Positions 26,621 to 35,412 of a DNA stretch of 64,000 nt are shown here, piece by piece (the first letter of the stretch is position 1; each line of letters opens with the position of its first letter). The position numbers and the translations under genes are program-made. The DNA is from Bradyrhizobium tropiciagri. Its GTDB lineage: Bacteria; Pseudomonadota; Alphaproteobacteria; Rhizobiales; Xanthobacteraceae. The DNA is taken from the NCBI RefSeq assembly GCF_001189845.1, contig NZ_LFLZ01000009.1, positions 124,001 to 188,000 of the forward strand, given 5' to 3'. The notes under the pieces were generated by a model. That model was not told the DNA's origin, did not search any database, and saw nothing but the letters and a program-made list of their open reading frames with translations.

Positions 26621-29600
26621 TCATGCCGGGTCCGCGTTGAAGATGACCCACGTGTTGGCCGGCGCCGCCACGCCGAGCCGCGTCAGCTGTGCGAGCGTCG
26701 AGGGCGCGCCCGCCAGCGTGTTTCCGGTCACGGCGACGCCATCGATGCCCCTCGCAGCATTCGCCACCGACAGCCACAGACTCTGGCCTCTGAAGTCCGG
26801 AACCTGCCTGGCGGTGTTGTCCATAAGATTGCCGCTGATGACGCAAGGCCGGCTCTGGGGAAACGTAATGAGCGCGCAGGGCGCGAACTGACCGGCGCCG
26901 CAAACGAGCCGATTGCCGTCGACCACGACCGAGTTCTCCGGGACCGTAGCTAGACTGCCTGTCGCCGTGCGGTTCAACGCGAGAAAAAGGCAGCTTGTCG
27001 ATACTTGTGCGTCCTTGGTAGATACCCGCGTTCGTACATCGTTACCCCGCACATGCAGAGCGAACTGCGTCACCTCTCGCGGAGCATCGTTCGTCGCTGC
27101 ACTATCTATCTTCGACGTGTCCTTCGATGCGTCCTTTGGTGGAGATGTATCCTTAGGCGGTGGCATCGCCGAGGCGAAAGCGTATTGCAGGTAATATTCC
27201 TCGAAATAGGTCGTGTGCGGATATGACGGCGGCAAATTCGGCGCAGGATTGGTGGGAGCCGCCGCGCCCGGCAGTTCAAGCCAAATTCCGGCAACACCCT
27301 GATCGCAGCGGTTGTCGACAAGACGCAGCACGTCGAAGGACGCAGAGAACCAGGTGGCCAAGGTCAGGCAGTCGAATTCGCAATCCGAAACCACGGCGTC
27401 TTCGAGTGCGCAATTCAGGTCCGCGATGTTGGCGCGCGCCGAGCCGTTGTTGGCAGCGAGCACGCCGACCGTGGAGATCGCCGGTTTGGGCGCCGGGGCG
27501 CCGATACTGAGGCGGTTGGCGGCGACGGCGGCGAGACCCGTGAAGATCTTCTCGTCGCGCAATTCGGCACCGGTCACCTCAGCCGGCGGCGATGACGGCG
27601 GGCTTGCGGGTGGCGATGCCGGTGGTACTGCAGGCGCTGCGGCCGGTGGCGACGCAATCACCGCAGCCGCTGCTGCGCGCGGCGGCGCGGCCGTCAAGTC
27701 CCGCGCGACCGTGGTGTGCGCGATCGCCGTGTTGAAGACGCTCAAATTGAGCGGGGAATGGGATGGGAGCGAAACCTGGATGAGATCATCTAGGAATGGC
27801 TTGAGGCGTGCCGGCGTGGACGGAGTGTCGAGCTCCAGACGCGTGTATGTCGGTGCAACATGCGACAGGAACTTGCATTCTTCGATGGCCAGTCCATGAC
27901 AGGCGCCTTGGGCAAATGTCCCCGCGGCAATCAAGTCGGCCGTGTCATCGGGACGTTGAGCGAGGAATGAAATGATACAATGCTGCAGCTTAAGGCGCGC
28001 GCTGTTCAGGAGGCGGAAGCCGAACGCGACGCGGGGTTGGCGCAGGGCCGTCTTGGCATCGAGCGAGGCCACCGCGAGCTGGTTAACAAAAGCACGCAGC
28101 AGCGATTCAGATGCCGGCGCTTCGACGGGATACAGTTCCAACCCGCGCATCGTCACGTCCGCGGCGCTGGTCAGCACGACCAGGCCGTCGACGAACAGTT
28201 TTGGATCGGCACCCTCGGCGGCCTTGATCACAGCCGGACCGCCGCACGCATCGATGGTCAGGCCGGAGTGGCGCGCATCCAGGCGCAGTGGAGCATCGAG
28301 GTCGTATTCGCCGGCTGCAAGGCAAATGACGGCACCAAGAGGCGCGGTCGCCGCCGCGGCATCGATCCACGCCTGCAGCTTGGCCGTCGTCAGATCGCGA
28401 ACGCCGATCGAGAACGTGCTGCATCCGGGCAAGCGCCGCGATAACGCGACGAGGCTCAGGAATGTCTGGCGGCAATCCGTGATCACCGGGCCGTCTTTCG
28501 CGCTCCAGTCGATCACCGCAAGCGGACAAACCCACCGGTTCGGTCCGTCCGGCGGACGCGGCGCCAGCAGCAGGGTTTCGGGATAGACACCCTGCGGCGT
28601 GCCCGGCCGCGCAGCGATCTCCCAGAATGCGCCATCCGGCAAGACGCCCTTCTCAGGCAGCGTGATGGTCGCCGTGAGCCCGGTGGAGACACCGGTCGCA
28701 GCGCTGGCGATCGTCACGGTCCCGCCCGACGCGGGAAGCGCCTCGGCGGATTGCCAGACCCGCACGAACACAGGCAGGTTGTTGTCGGCAAAGTTGCTCG
28801 GCCAATCGCCGGCGTTGAGCACGAGATAGTTGGTCGGATCGCCGTTCACGGCCGGACCATAGGCCCGTGCCAAAGCCGCGATGAAGCCGGTCGGCTCGGC
28901 CGCGGCCTGCACGATTTCCACGCCGCTCGGCGAACCGGTCGCGTCGGGCTCTTTGCCAAGCAGGGCAGCGGTGGCCAACACCTCGACAAACTGGCCTGCC
29001 TGCGGATAATGGAAAGCGTCGGGCGGATCGGAGGTGAGCTTGATTCGGGTCTTGTCCGCGTTCACGGTATCGACGCGATAGAGAAAGCTCGCGTTGTCGT
29101 AGCTCCACAACAGGCGCGGCGTGCCGCCGGACTTGTCGATGCGCACACGGATCAATTGATTCTCGGCACCGAGATAGCCGCCGGTCACCACCGGGTCGCA
29201 GGGATCGCCCGTTCCGCCGCCGGAGACGAAGCCGACCTTTAGTCCAACCGCGGGCACCAGCGTCATCAGCAGCGGATTGAAGGCGAGGCCCTGCTGCCGC
29301 CACCGCGCCACGGCCTCCGCCCATGCGGCGCGACAATCAGCTTGCTTCACCGGCACCCGCTTGATCCGGCGCAGCAGTTTCTTGCGCCCCGTCGTGTCCG
29401 GTCCGCCAAGCGCCACTTCGAGCAGATCAGGATCCTCGACCGCACCAACCTCCAACTCGATTACATCGAGATAGACGAGTTCCCGCTGAGGCTGCACGAC
29501 CGGCGGCGGCGCAGGCCAGTCCGGCTGGTGCAGATAGGAATAGGGAGCGGTCGTCGCATTCTCGACCAGGGAAAGGGTCACCGCCTGACCGCCCACATAC

Positions 29601-29881
29601 ATCAATCCGGGAGAGATACGGAAATCGGCAGCCGCAGCCGAAGGCGGGCTCGACAGCGGACTCGAGGGTGGGCTGGCCGGCGGCGGCGCATCGATGCGAA
29701 AGCCGTCATCGGGTGTGCCGCAGGGACCGACAAAGGACAATGCGTCGAGCCCGACGCGGTCAGCCATCAGCGCCTGCTCGGCATTGAAGTCGCGATCAAG
29801 GACTACCCTACCCTGCTGTGCGACGACGCCGTTGTAACCGAAATGAGGCGTCTCGATGCGTCTGCTGCGGTCGCTGCTCAT
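26621..29881 (-). CDS. DUF6519-type eCIS protein with right-handed beta-helix region
   Basis: The frame opens at 30226 inside the preceding gene, but the real start is the ATG at 29881, preceded by AGAGG. Its product begins MSSDRSRRIETPHFGYNGVV and QGRVVLDRDFNAEQ, the opening of the DUF6519 domain found in phage-tail-like gene clusters. Residues from about 500 (CLAAGEYDLDAPLRLDA, GLTIDACGGPAVIKA, VTMRGLELYPVEAP, later SRPCVISGNLMDNTAR) have the short repeats of a parallel beta-helix, as in phage tailspikes. Two linkers rich in SPP (residues ~70-85 and ~790-810) separate the parts. No separate fibre gene was found, so this 1086-residue protein is a candidate for the receptor-contacting or spike-like component. 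Confidence 0.72.
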   Translation of the reverse strand: MSSDRSRRIETPHFGYNGVVAQQGRVVLDRDFNAEQALMADRVGLDALSFVGPCGTPDDGFRIDAPPPASPPSSPLSSPPSAAAADFRISPGLMYVGGQAVTLSLVENATTAPYSYLHQPDWPAPPPVVQPQRELVYLDVIELEVGAVEDPDLLEVALGGPDTTGRKKLLRRIKRVPVKQADCRAAWAEAVARWRQQGLAFNPLLMTLVPAVGLKVGFVSGGGTGDPCDPVVTGGYLGAENQLIRVRIDKSGGTPRLLWSYDNASFLYRVDTVNADKTRIKLTSDPPDAFHYPQAGQFVEVLATAALLGKEPDATGSPSGVEIVQAAAEPTGFIAALARAYGPAVNGDPTNYLVLNAGDWPSNFADNNLPVFVRVWQSAEALPASGGTVTIASAATGVSTGLTATITLPEKGVLPDGAFWEIAARPGTPQGVYPETLLLAPRPPDGPNRWVCPLAVIDWSAKDGPVITDCRQTFLSLVALSRRLPGCSTFSIGVRDLTTAKLQAWIDAAAATAPLGAVICLAAGEYDLDAPLRLDARHSGLTIDACGGPAVIKAAEGADPKLFVDGLVVLTSAADVTMRGLELYPVEAPASESLLRAFVNQLAVASLDAKTALRQPRVAFGFRLLNSARLKLQHCIISFLAQRPDDTADLIAAGTFAQGACHGLAIEECKFLSHVAPTYTRLELDTPSTPARLKPFLDDLIQVSLPSHSPLNLSVFNTAIAHTTVARDLTAAPPRAAAAAVIASPPAAAPAVPPASPPASPPSSPPAEVTGAELRDEKIFTGLAAVAANRLSIGAPAPKPAISTVGVLAANNGSARANIADLNCALEDAVVSDCEFDCLTLATWFSASFDVLRLVDNRCDQGVAGIWLELPGAAAPTNPAPNLPPSYPHTTYFEEYYLQYAFASAMPPPKDTSPPKDASKDTSKIDSAATNDAPREVTQFALHVRGNDVRTRVSTKDAQVSTSCLFLALNRTATGSLATVPENSVVVDGNRLVCGAGQFAPCALITFPQSRPCVISGNLMDNTARQVPDFRGQSLWLSVANAARGIDGVAVTGNTLAGAPSTLAQLTRLGVAAPANTWVIFNADPA

Positions 29882-29895
29882 GACGAGCCTCTTCG

Positions 29896-32697
29896 TCAGG
29901 TGACGTTGATGATGACCGGGGTCAGGCCGGCCGGCATGTATTCCTGCATCTTCAGCAACAGCGCGCGCCCTCGGATCGGATTCCTGTCGCGGGCATAGGC
30001 GCCCATCTCCGAACCATCCACCGCGCCGGCGGAAATCGTGTTTTGCGGCCCGCCATTCGGATTGGTGTCCGGCAAGCGCCGCAGATCGGCCGTCGGCAGC
30101 AGCTGCGCGAAGCCTGGCTGTCCGAATTCCGTAGACGTGAACAACGGTGCGCCGTCGGGGATGAGGACGCATTGATATTGACGCGGCGCCCGGCTGAGGC
30201 TGGTAAGCGCGGAAAAGCGAACGCAACTGTCCTGGAGATCATCGGCCGTCGTCATCTGCTGCAGGATGCATTCGCTCGCCTCCAGCCGATGCGCGACGAC
30301 GCGACCCAGCACGGTGCAACGAGAGACGTCCAGCATTCCATCGCCGAAGGCGAGGGCCGCCTCGGCGAGCTCGAGCGGAAACGCATCCTCGAGCAGCGCA
30401 CGATTGAGCCCCGAGGCCGAACTCGCCTTGTCCTGCGTTTTCAGGAGCTGGAGCGTTCGCTCTGATAGTGGGACATGCGCAAACGCCCTGTCGTAGATGG
30501 ACGGACCGGCGATGATCGCGTTGATCTCGGCCAGCACCGCGGGAAGCAAGGACAGAGGCGGCGGTGGCGTCGCTGTCGGCGGCGAAGCCAGTGCGCCGAG
30601 CACGGTGACGAGCTTGGGCCGCAACTGCCGCAGATGCACGGCAACCGGATCCATCGCCAATTGCAACAGCCGCATCAGCCGCAACGGATCGTACACCGCG
30701 GACGCGTCGAGAACGGTCGACCGCTTGCTCTCGATCGCCTGGAGGATGCTGTTTGAGAGGATCGCATTCTCGACATTGCCCACGGCCTGCGGGATCGGTG
30801 TCGGATCTTTCGGGTCGACCTCGCGCGCTCGCACCGGGCCAAGCACGCAGCGATCGACCTTGAGCGTGCCGATGGCGGCCTCGATGACGAGCCGGGTCGG
30901 CACCAGGGGACGTCCGTCGGCTGACAGGGCGTAGGGGCTCGGCGGCGAGGAAGGCGGGCTTGTGGGCGGGCTCGAAGCCGGATTGCCGGGATCAAGGGTG
31001 CAACAGGCAAGCGTCACTGTCGCGAACTGTCCCTTGAGCACGATGTCGCCACCGCTGACGAATAATCCGTCCAAGGTAAGCGCGGCATCCGCAGAGGCGC
31101 CGACGAAAATCATTCGTCCGCCGGTCGCGAGCCTGACCAGGGGACGCTGCCGGTTATCGGCACGCAAGGTCAGCGCTGTCACCTGTACCGGCGCTGAGGG
31201 TGCGTCATAGGTGAGAGAATCCTTGAGCGTCAGCGTCGCGATTGCCGCGAGCCTGGCGACAAGATTTGGACCGCCGCCGGAAATCAGAGATTCCGAACCG
31301 GGCGTGTCTATCCGCGTCGTCTGGCCAAGGCGATTATAGGGACCCGCCCCAATCTCCGAGGGGAAGCCATAGCTGTACTTGGCCGTGACGCCGTGACCGC
31401 CTGCGACGTGAAACCGGCCGCGCTGCGGTCGCAGCTTCAGGTCCATCGGAGCGATCGGCGGGATCGTCGGAGATTGCGGCGGGCTCGCGGGTGGCGGAAA
31501 AACGGCAAGCGCGCCGGGATAGAGCGGATCCGGCACCGCGCCCGCACGCGAGATTTGCGCGCCGTCCGCGGGCGATGCGACCACTGTTGCGCCGGCGCCG
31601 CCCACGGTGATGGGCGGATAGAGCGTCAGCATTCCAGACCCGTCGATGTCGACGATCAACGGCGCTGTTACCGTGAAGACCTGCTGTGCTCCGGTGTCGG
31701 CATGCGTCTGTGAATTGACCGCATTGACGCCTTCGATCGTCAGGGTGTCGCCGACATCGGGCAGATCAGCGGCGTTGTCGCCCCAGCCCGTGGTCTTGAG
31801 CCGGGCGCCGGTCTGATTGCCGCCCTGAACTGTCGCCGTCTGAATCTCGGCCGCGAGCAGTGCTTGCGACATCGGCCCGGGAACCTGCGCTTCAGTCGGC
31901 GAGGTCCAGGCGTCGCCGAAGGTCGCAGCCCCGGCACAGAACAACGCGATGTCACGCCCGGTCGGATCGAAACAGAACCAGCCCGGACAACTATTGACGG
32001 GCACCGGTGTCACCGGCCCGACCAGGAAGCTCTTCAGTCGCCAGACGAAAAGTCCGAGATGAGGGATGGCGTACCAGCCGAAATCCCCCTGGCCCGCCCT
32101 GGTGTCGGCGAAGTGGAAGAACTCGTCGAAGGGCGTGCCGGCCTTGACGGCGCCGACAACATTGCGGAGATTGGCGAAGCCGCCGATCGGCGTGGCGGTC
32201 TGTGGGCCGACGAGTCCTTCGGCCTGCGCCAGCGCGCGATCGCCCGGCTCGGAGCCCATCCATATCGCGGGATCGAGGCCGTGCCGCGTGCGCGCGAGCC
32301 GGCGGAAGAACTCCACCGCCTTGACGTCCCACTGGGTGATGTCATGGACGATCTGCTCGATGACCGAAAGCGTGCCCTTGCGGCGGCGATAGTCGATCGT
32401 GTTGGCGACATCGCGCCGCTGGCTTGCCGCGTCCAGTCCCGAAACGAGGCGAGTGTCGACGAGATCGGCGATATAGGGGATCACCCAGTCGTCGCAGGAC
32501 TCGATGCTCTGATCGTCCCACAAGCGGTCGATGTTGCGCCTCACCTCGGCGGCGCTGACGCCGATACGATTGACGATCTCGCGCAGCGGCCCAGGCACAT
32601 CGTACTGATCGGTGTCCAGCGTGCGATAGACCGCCGGCATCAGCCTCCATAGCTTGTCGCCGTAGTAGATCGCATATTTGTCCGCGGCGCCGGTCAT
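29896..32697 (-). CDS. Phage tail protein I-like baseplate protein, large
   Basis: The first ~200 residues match the gpI-like family: YYGDKLWRLMPAVYRTLDTD, then LREIVNRIGVSAAEVRRNID, DDWVIPYIADLVDTRLVSGL and RRDVANTIDYRRRKGTLSVI. This is the N-terminal arm that joins the baseplate wedge in P2-like phages. The long remainder (to residue 933) has beta-rich segments and SPP-rich linkers (around 400 and 580). A helical part (MRLLQLAMDPVAVHLRQLRP) and further beta-helix-like repeats follow. It overlaps the upstream baseplate gene by four bases (ATGA), so the two are translationally coupled. It may combine a wedge protein with an outer decoration. The wedge assignment is good; the C-terminal role is inferred. 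Confidence 0.75.
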   Translation of the reverse strand: MTGAADKYAIYYGDKLWRLMPAVYRTLDTDQYDVPGPLREIVNRIGVSAAEVRRNIDRLWDDQSIESCDDWVIPYIADLVDTRLVSGLDAASQRRDVANTIDYRRRKGTLSVIEQIVHDITQWDVKAVEFFRRLARTRHGLDPAIWMGSEPGDRALAQAEGLVGPQTATPIGGFANLRNVVGAVKAGTPFDEFFHFADTRAGQGDFGWYAIPHLGLFVWRLKSFLVGPVTPVPVNSCPGWFCFDPTGRDIALFCAGAATFGDAWTSPTEAQVPGPMSQALLAAEIQTATVQGGNQTGARLKTTGWGDNAADLPDVGDTLTIEGVNAVNSQTHADTGAQQVFTVTAPLIVDIDGSGMLTLYPPITVGGAGATVVASPADGAQISRAGAVPDPLYPGALAVFPPPASPPQSPTIPPIAPMDLKLRPQRGRFHVAGGHGVTAKYSYGFPSEIGAGPYNRLGQTTRIDTPGSESLISGGGPNLVARLAAIATLTLKDSLTYDAPSAPVQVTALTLRADNRQRPLVRLATGGRMIFVGASADAALTLDGLFVSGGDIVLKGQFATVTLACCTLDPGNPASSPPTSPPSSPPSPYALSADGRPLVPTRLVIEAAIGTLKVDRCVLGPVRAREVDPKDPTPIPQAVGNVENAILSNSILQAIESKRSTVLDASAVYDPLRLMRLLQLAMDPVAVHLRQLRPKLVTVLGALASPPTATPPPPLSLLPAVLAEINAIIAGPSIYDRAFAHVPLSERTLQLLKTQDKASSASGLNRALLEDAFPLELAEAALAFGDGMLDVSRCTVLGRVVAHRLEASECILQQMTTADDLQDSCVRFSALTSLSRAPRQYQCVLIPDGAPLFTSTEFGQPGFAQLLPTADLRRLPDTNPNGGPQNTISAGAVDGSEMGAYARDRNPIRGRALLLKMQEYMPAGLTPVIINVT

Positions 32698-35372
32698 GAG
32701 ACGACTCCGACCAGGCTGACGTGGTCGGCATCATTGGGAACAACGAAATAGTTGCCGATACCGGGATCGTGGCGCAGCGCCTCGCTCGTCGGCGCACCGA
32801 AGCGCAGGCCGAAGAACACCCTTAGCGCCGGAGCGAAGGAAATCGACTGGACCGCCGCGACTCCTGACACGGCGAGGCAGGCCGCGGCGATCTGGCTCTC
32901 ATAGACCCCCTGCCCGATGCGGATCACATTGGCGCCGAGCAGACCCGTGTCGGGATCGACCAGCGCGGTGAGCAACGCCTGCTCCACGGCAGCCTCCGCA
33001 TAGCGCGGATCCCGAATGAAATTGACGGTCAGCCGGGCGATGACGGGCGTCGCCGCGAGCACCCGCACGTTGCCCATCGGAGCGCCCGCGCCCGCAAGCG
33101 CGGTCATCGCTGACGTCACGGCGCCCTCGTCGCCCGCGACCCAGATGGTCGCCTTGGGACGTTGCGAAAAAGGATCGAAAGCAAAGCTGGCGGCGGCCTG
33201 CGTGACGCCCGGAGCCGTCGCGGCCACCGTGGCGAAGTCGTCGATGGAGACGACCCGGTTGAGCGTCAGCACGGATGCGGGCGCGAGTTGGCGCAGCCGC
33301 GCCGGTGAATCGGCGTTGGTGCCGCCGGTCGGCGACAGCGCATTGCGAAAACCCTTCAGGCCCGGCGTCGGTGTCATCACGTTGGTGAGGGTTTCCGCCG
33401 AAGGCGGCTCGCCCCCGGAGCCGAAGCGATAGGTGGCGACGACATTGCCCGCCCCCGTCGGCAGACGCGCGCCGTTGATGCCGTCGCCGAACGTCACATG
33501 GGTCCGGCCGGAGTCGTCCTCGCGCAGCACGAAAACCTGAGCTGTCGGCGACTGACCATAGAAGCTCCGCACCTCTTGCCACTGCACGCCATTAACGCTG
33601 ACCTGCGCGGTGCTGCTGTAGCCGTCGCCGGAGACCGAGGCCGGGTCGGCGAAATAGGTCAGAGGGGATTTGGTGAAACTGAAATCCTGTCCAGAGACCC
33701 GCGAATCGCCCCCACCAAGCGTCTCGCTCGCGACGGTCTTGCCCTGCGACACATTGACGAGATTGAAGAACACGTCGATCGGCGAGGTCAGCGGCGCTGC
33801 AGGCGGCGGACTGAGAGGGCCGAGGGTCGCGGACGAAGGCTGCCCGGTCGACGGTGACCCAGCCGAACCGGTGAGCACCGCCGTGCTTGCACTGCCGCTG
33901 CCGTCCTCGAGCATCACCTGCGTAGTCTTCGAGGGGAATTGCGCCGGGCTCGACGCGCCCGGTGTCAGACTGTTGCCGTCAACATAGACGTAATCGGCTG
34001 AAGTCAGAACCGGCACCAGCGTTCCGACCGGCAGCCAATCCCAGCGGACCGTGACGTTGGCCGCGGCAGGCAAGATTGTCGCGTCGGGCATGGCTGGTGT
34101 GAAACCGACCGTCGTATGCGGAATGGCGACAGCGGATGCCGACGCAGCCGCATCCGAAGTTGAGCTTGCCGGATGCCCGATGGTTTCGGCGTAGCTCGAA
34201 ACGACGGCGGCACTGGTCTTCGCAACAAACCGAAACCCGGGCGGCGGTATAGTGGGGCTGATGCTTTCGCCCTTGATCCTGTGAAACATGGCTTGCTTCG
34301 CCGCCGACGTCATGTTGCCGAACGCGCTGCGAAACACGACATCGTCGGACAACGTGTCCTCAAACGCCGTTACTTCCGATAGCTCCTCCTCGACCGAATC
34401 CGTCAGAGCCATTCCCGCGTCAGCGATCGTCGTGACTCCGGAGTCGAGTATTGAGGTCGACGCTTGTGCGATGTCGATCAGGATCAGGCTTCCGGTGGCG
34501 AGGCCGCGCGCGAGACCGGCAAGTTCGAGCGAGCTGGTCGTGATCGCGGTGGCGCTGGAGAACGTCCAAAGCGGCTCGGATTGGCGGAGACGCAGCAGCA
34601 TATAGTCCCGGGCTTGCGCGCCGTCACGGACCGGCGCGGTGAGCGATGAAAAAGCAAGCTGCGTGACCGGTCTCCCGAGCGGGTCGGTCGCAGCGGTCAC
34701 GCCGGTGATCTTGATCCAGGAATAGTCGCCCAGGGTCTGGTCGACCAATGATGCCGCCGTGATCAGCAGCAGGCGATCGCCCGCCTTGATCCCCGAGACT
34801 TTTCCGGCCAACCACAACACGGGGCCGGGACCGGTGAGATGGAGATCCGTAGGCACGACGTCGGCGATCACGAGGTCGGGCGCGCCGATGCTTGTGGCCT
34901 TGTCGACCTCGTAGACCTGCGGAGTCTGGCCGGGTCCGGGCTTGCTCTGCACCTGCAAGCCTGCGGGCACCTGGACAGGCGTGCGAGCGCCGGAGCTGAG
35001 CAGCGCGGCCAGCATCCCCCTGGCGCCGAGCGCGGGCCGCGGGCGATAGCCGAGCACCCGCACGAGATGGTTGACGCTTTCGGGCAATAGCGCGGTGCGC
35101 AGATAGCTCTCGTTGGCGATTCGCTCGTTGTAGAAAGCCAGGACGTCGCAGATATAGGCCTGCCATTCCAGCAGTTGCAGCGCCAGGTCGCCGTCCTTGC
35201 TGGGGCGCCATTTCTTGATCTGGGTTTCGTTCGGCAGTGCCTCGAGGAGGCTGTCGCGAAACGCGACGAAATCGCCGACGCGGTACTGGATCTTGGAAAG
35301 GCCCGGCGCATTGGCGGTCGATCGCGGAAACACCGGCGCGGTGGAATTGCTCGACGAGGAGCGACTCGACAT
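32694..35372 (-). CDS. Putative baseplate assembly protein (gpJ-like, second copy)
   Basis: The start is put at the ATG at 35372, ten bases after GGGAGGAG; the frame itself runs on to a GTG at 35423 whose ribosome site would be too close. Characteristic stretches are LSKIQYRVGDFVAFRDSLLE, DLALQLLEWQAYICDVLAFY and NERIANESYLRTALLPESVN, then GRTHVTFGDGINGARLPTGA and NVVATYRFGSGG, and a C-terminal APASVLTLNRVVSIDDFATV. These define the 'putative baseplate assembly protein' family related to P2 gpJ and T4 gp6, which forms the wedge ring around the spike. The gene lies downstream of another J-type protein, as in many eCIS loci with two such subunits. Length (892 residues) is normal for the family. 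Confidence 0.85.
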   Translation of the reverse strand: MSSRSSSSNSTAPVFPRSTANAPGLSKIQYRVGDFVAFRDSLLEALPNETQIKKWRPSKDGDLALQLLEWQAYICDVLAFYNERIANESYLRTALLPESVNHLVRVLGYRPRPALGARGMLAALLSSGARTPVQVPAGLQVQSKPGPGQTPQVYEVDKATSIGAPDLVIADVVPTDLHLTGPGPVLWLAGKVSGIKAGDRLLLITAASLVDQTLGDYSWIKITGVTAATDPLGRPVTQLAFSSLTAPVRDGAQARDYMLLRLRQSEPLWTFSSATAITTSSLELAGLARGLATGSLILIDIAQASTSILDSGVTTIADAGMALTDSVEEELSEVTAFEDTLSDDVVFRSAFGNMTSAAKQAMFHRIKGESISPTIPPPGFRFVAKTSAAVVSSYAETIGHPASSTSDAAASASAVAIPHTTVGFTPAMPDATILPAAANVTVRWDWLPVGTLVPVLTSADYVYVDGNSLTPGASSPAQFPSKTTQVMLEDGSGSASTAVLTGSAGSPSTGQPSSATLGPLSPPPAAPLTSPIDVFFNLVNVSQGKTVASETLGGGDSRVSGQDFSFTKSPLTYFADPASVSGDGYSSTAQVSVNGVQWQEVRSFYGQSPTAQVFVLREDDSGRTHVTFGDGINGARLPTGAGNVVATYRFGSGGEPPSAETLTNVMTPTPGLKGFRNALSPTGGTNADSPARLRQLAPASVLTLNRVVSIDDFATVAATAPGVTQAAASFAFDPFSQRPKATIWVAGDEGAVTSAMTALAGAGAPMGNVRVLAATPVIARLTVNFIRDPRYAEAAVEQALLTALVDPDTGLLGANVIRIGQGVYESQIAAACLAVSGVAAVQSISFAPALRVFFGLRFGAPTSEALRHDPGIGNYFVVPNDADHVSLVGVVS

Positions 35373-35412
35373 CGTCACAGCTCCTCCCGTTTTCGCCGCA
35401 CCCGCGACCGTG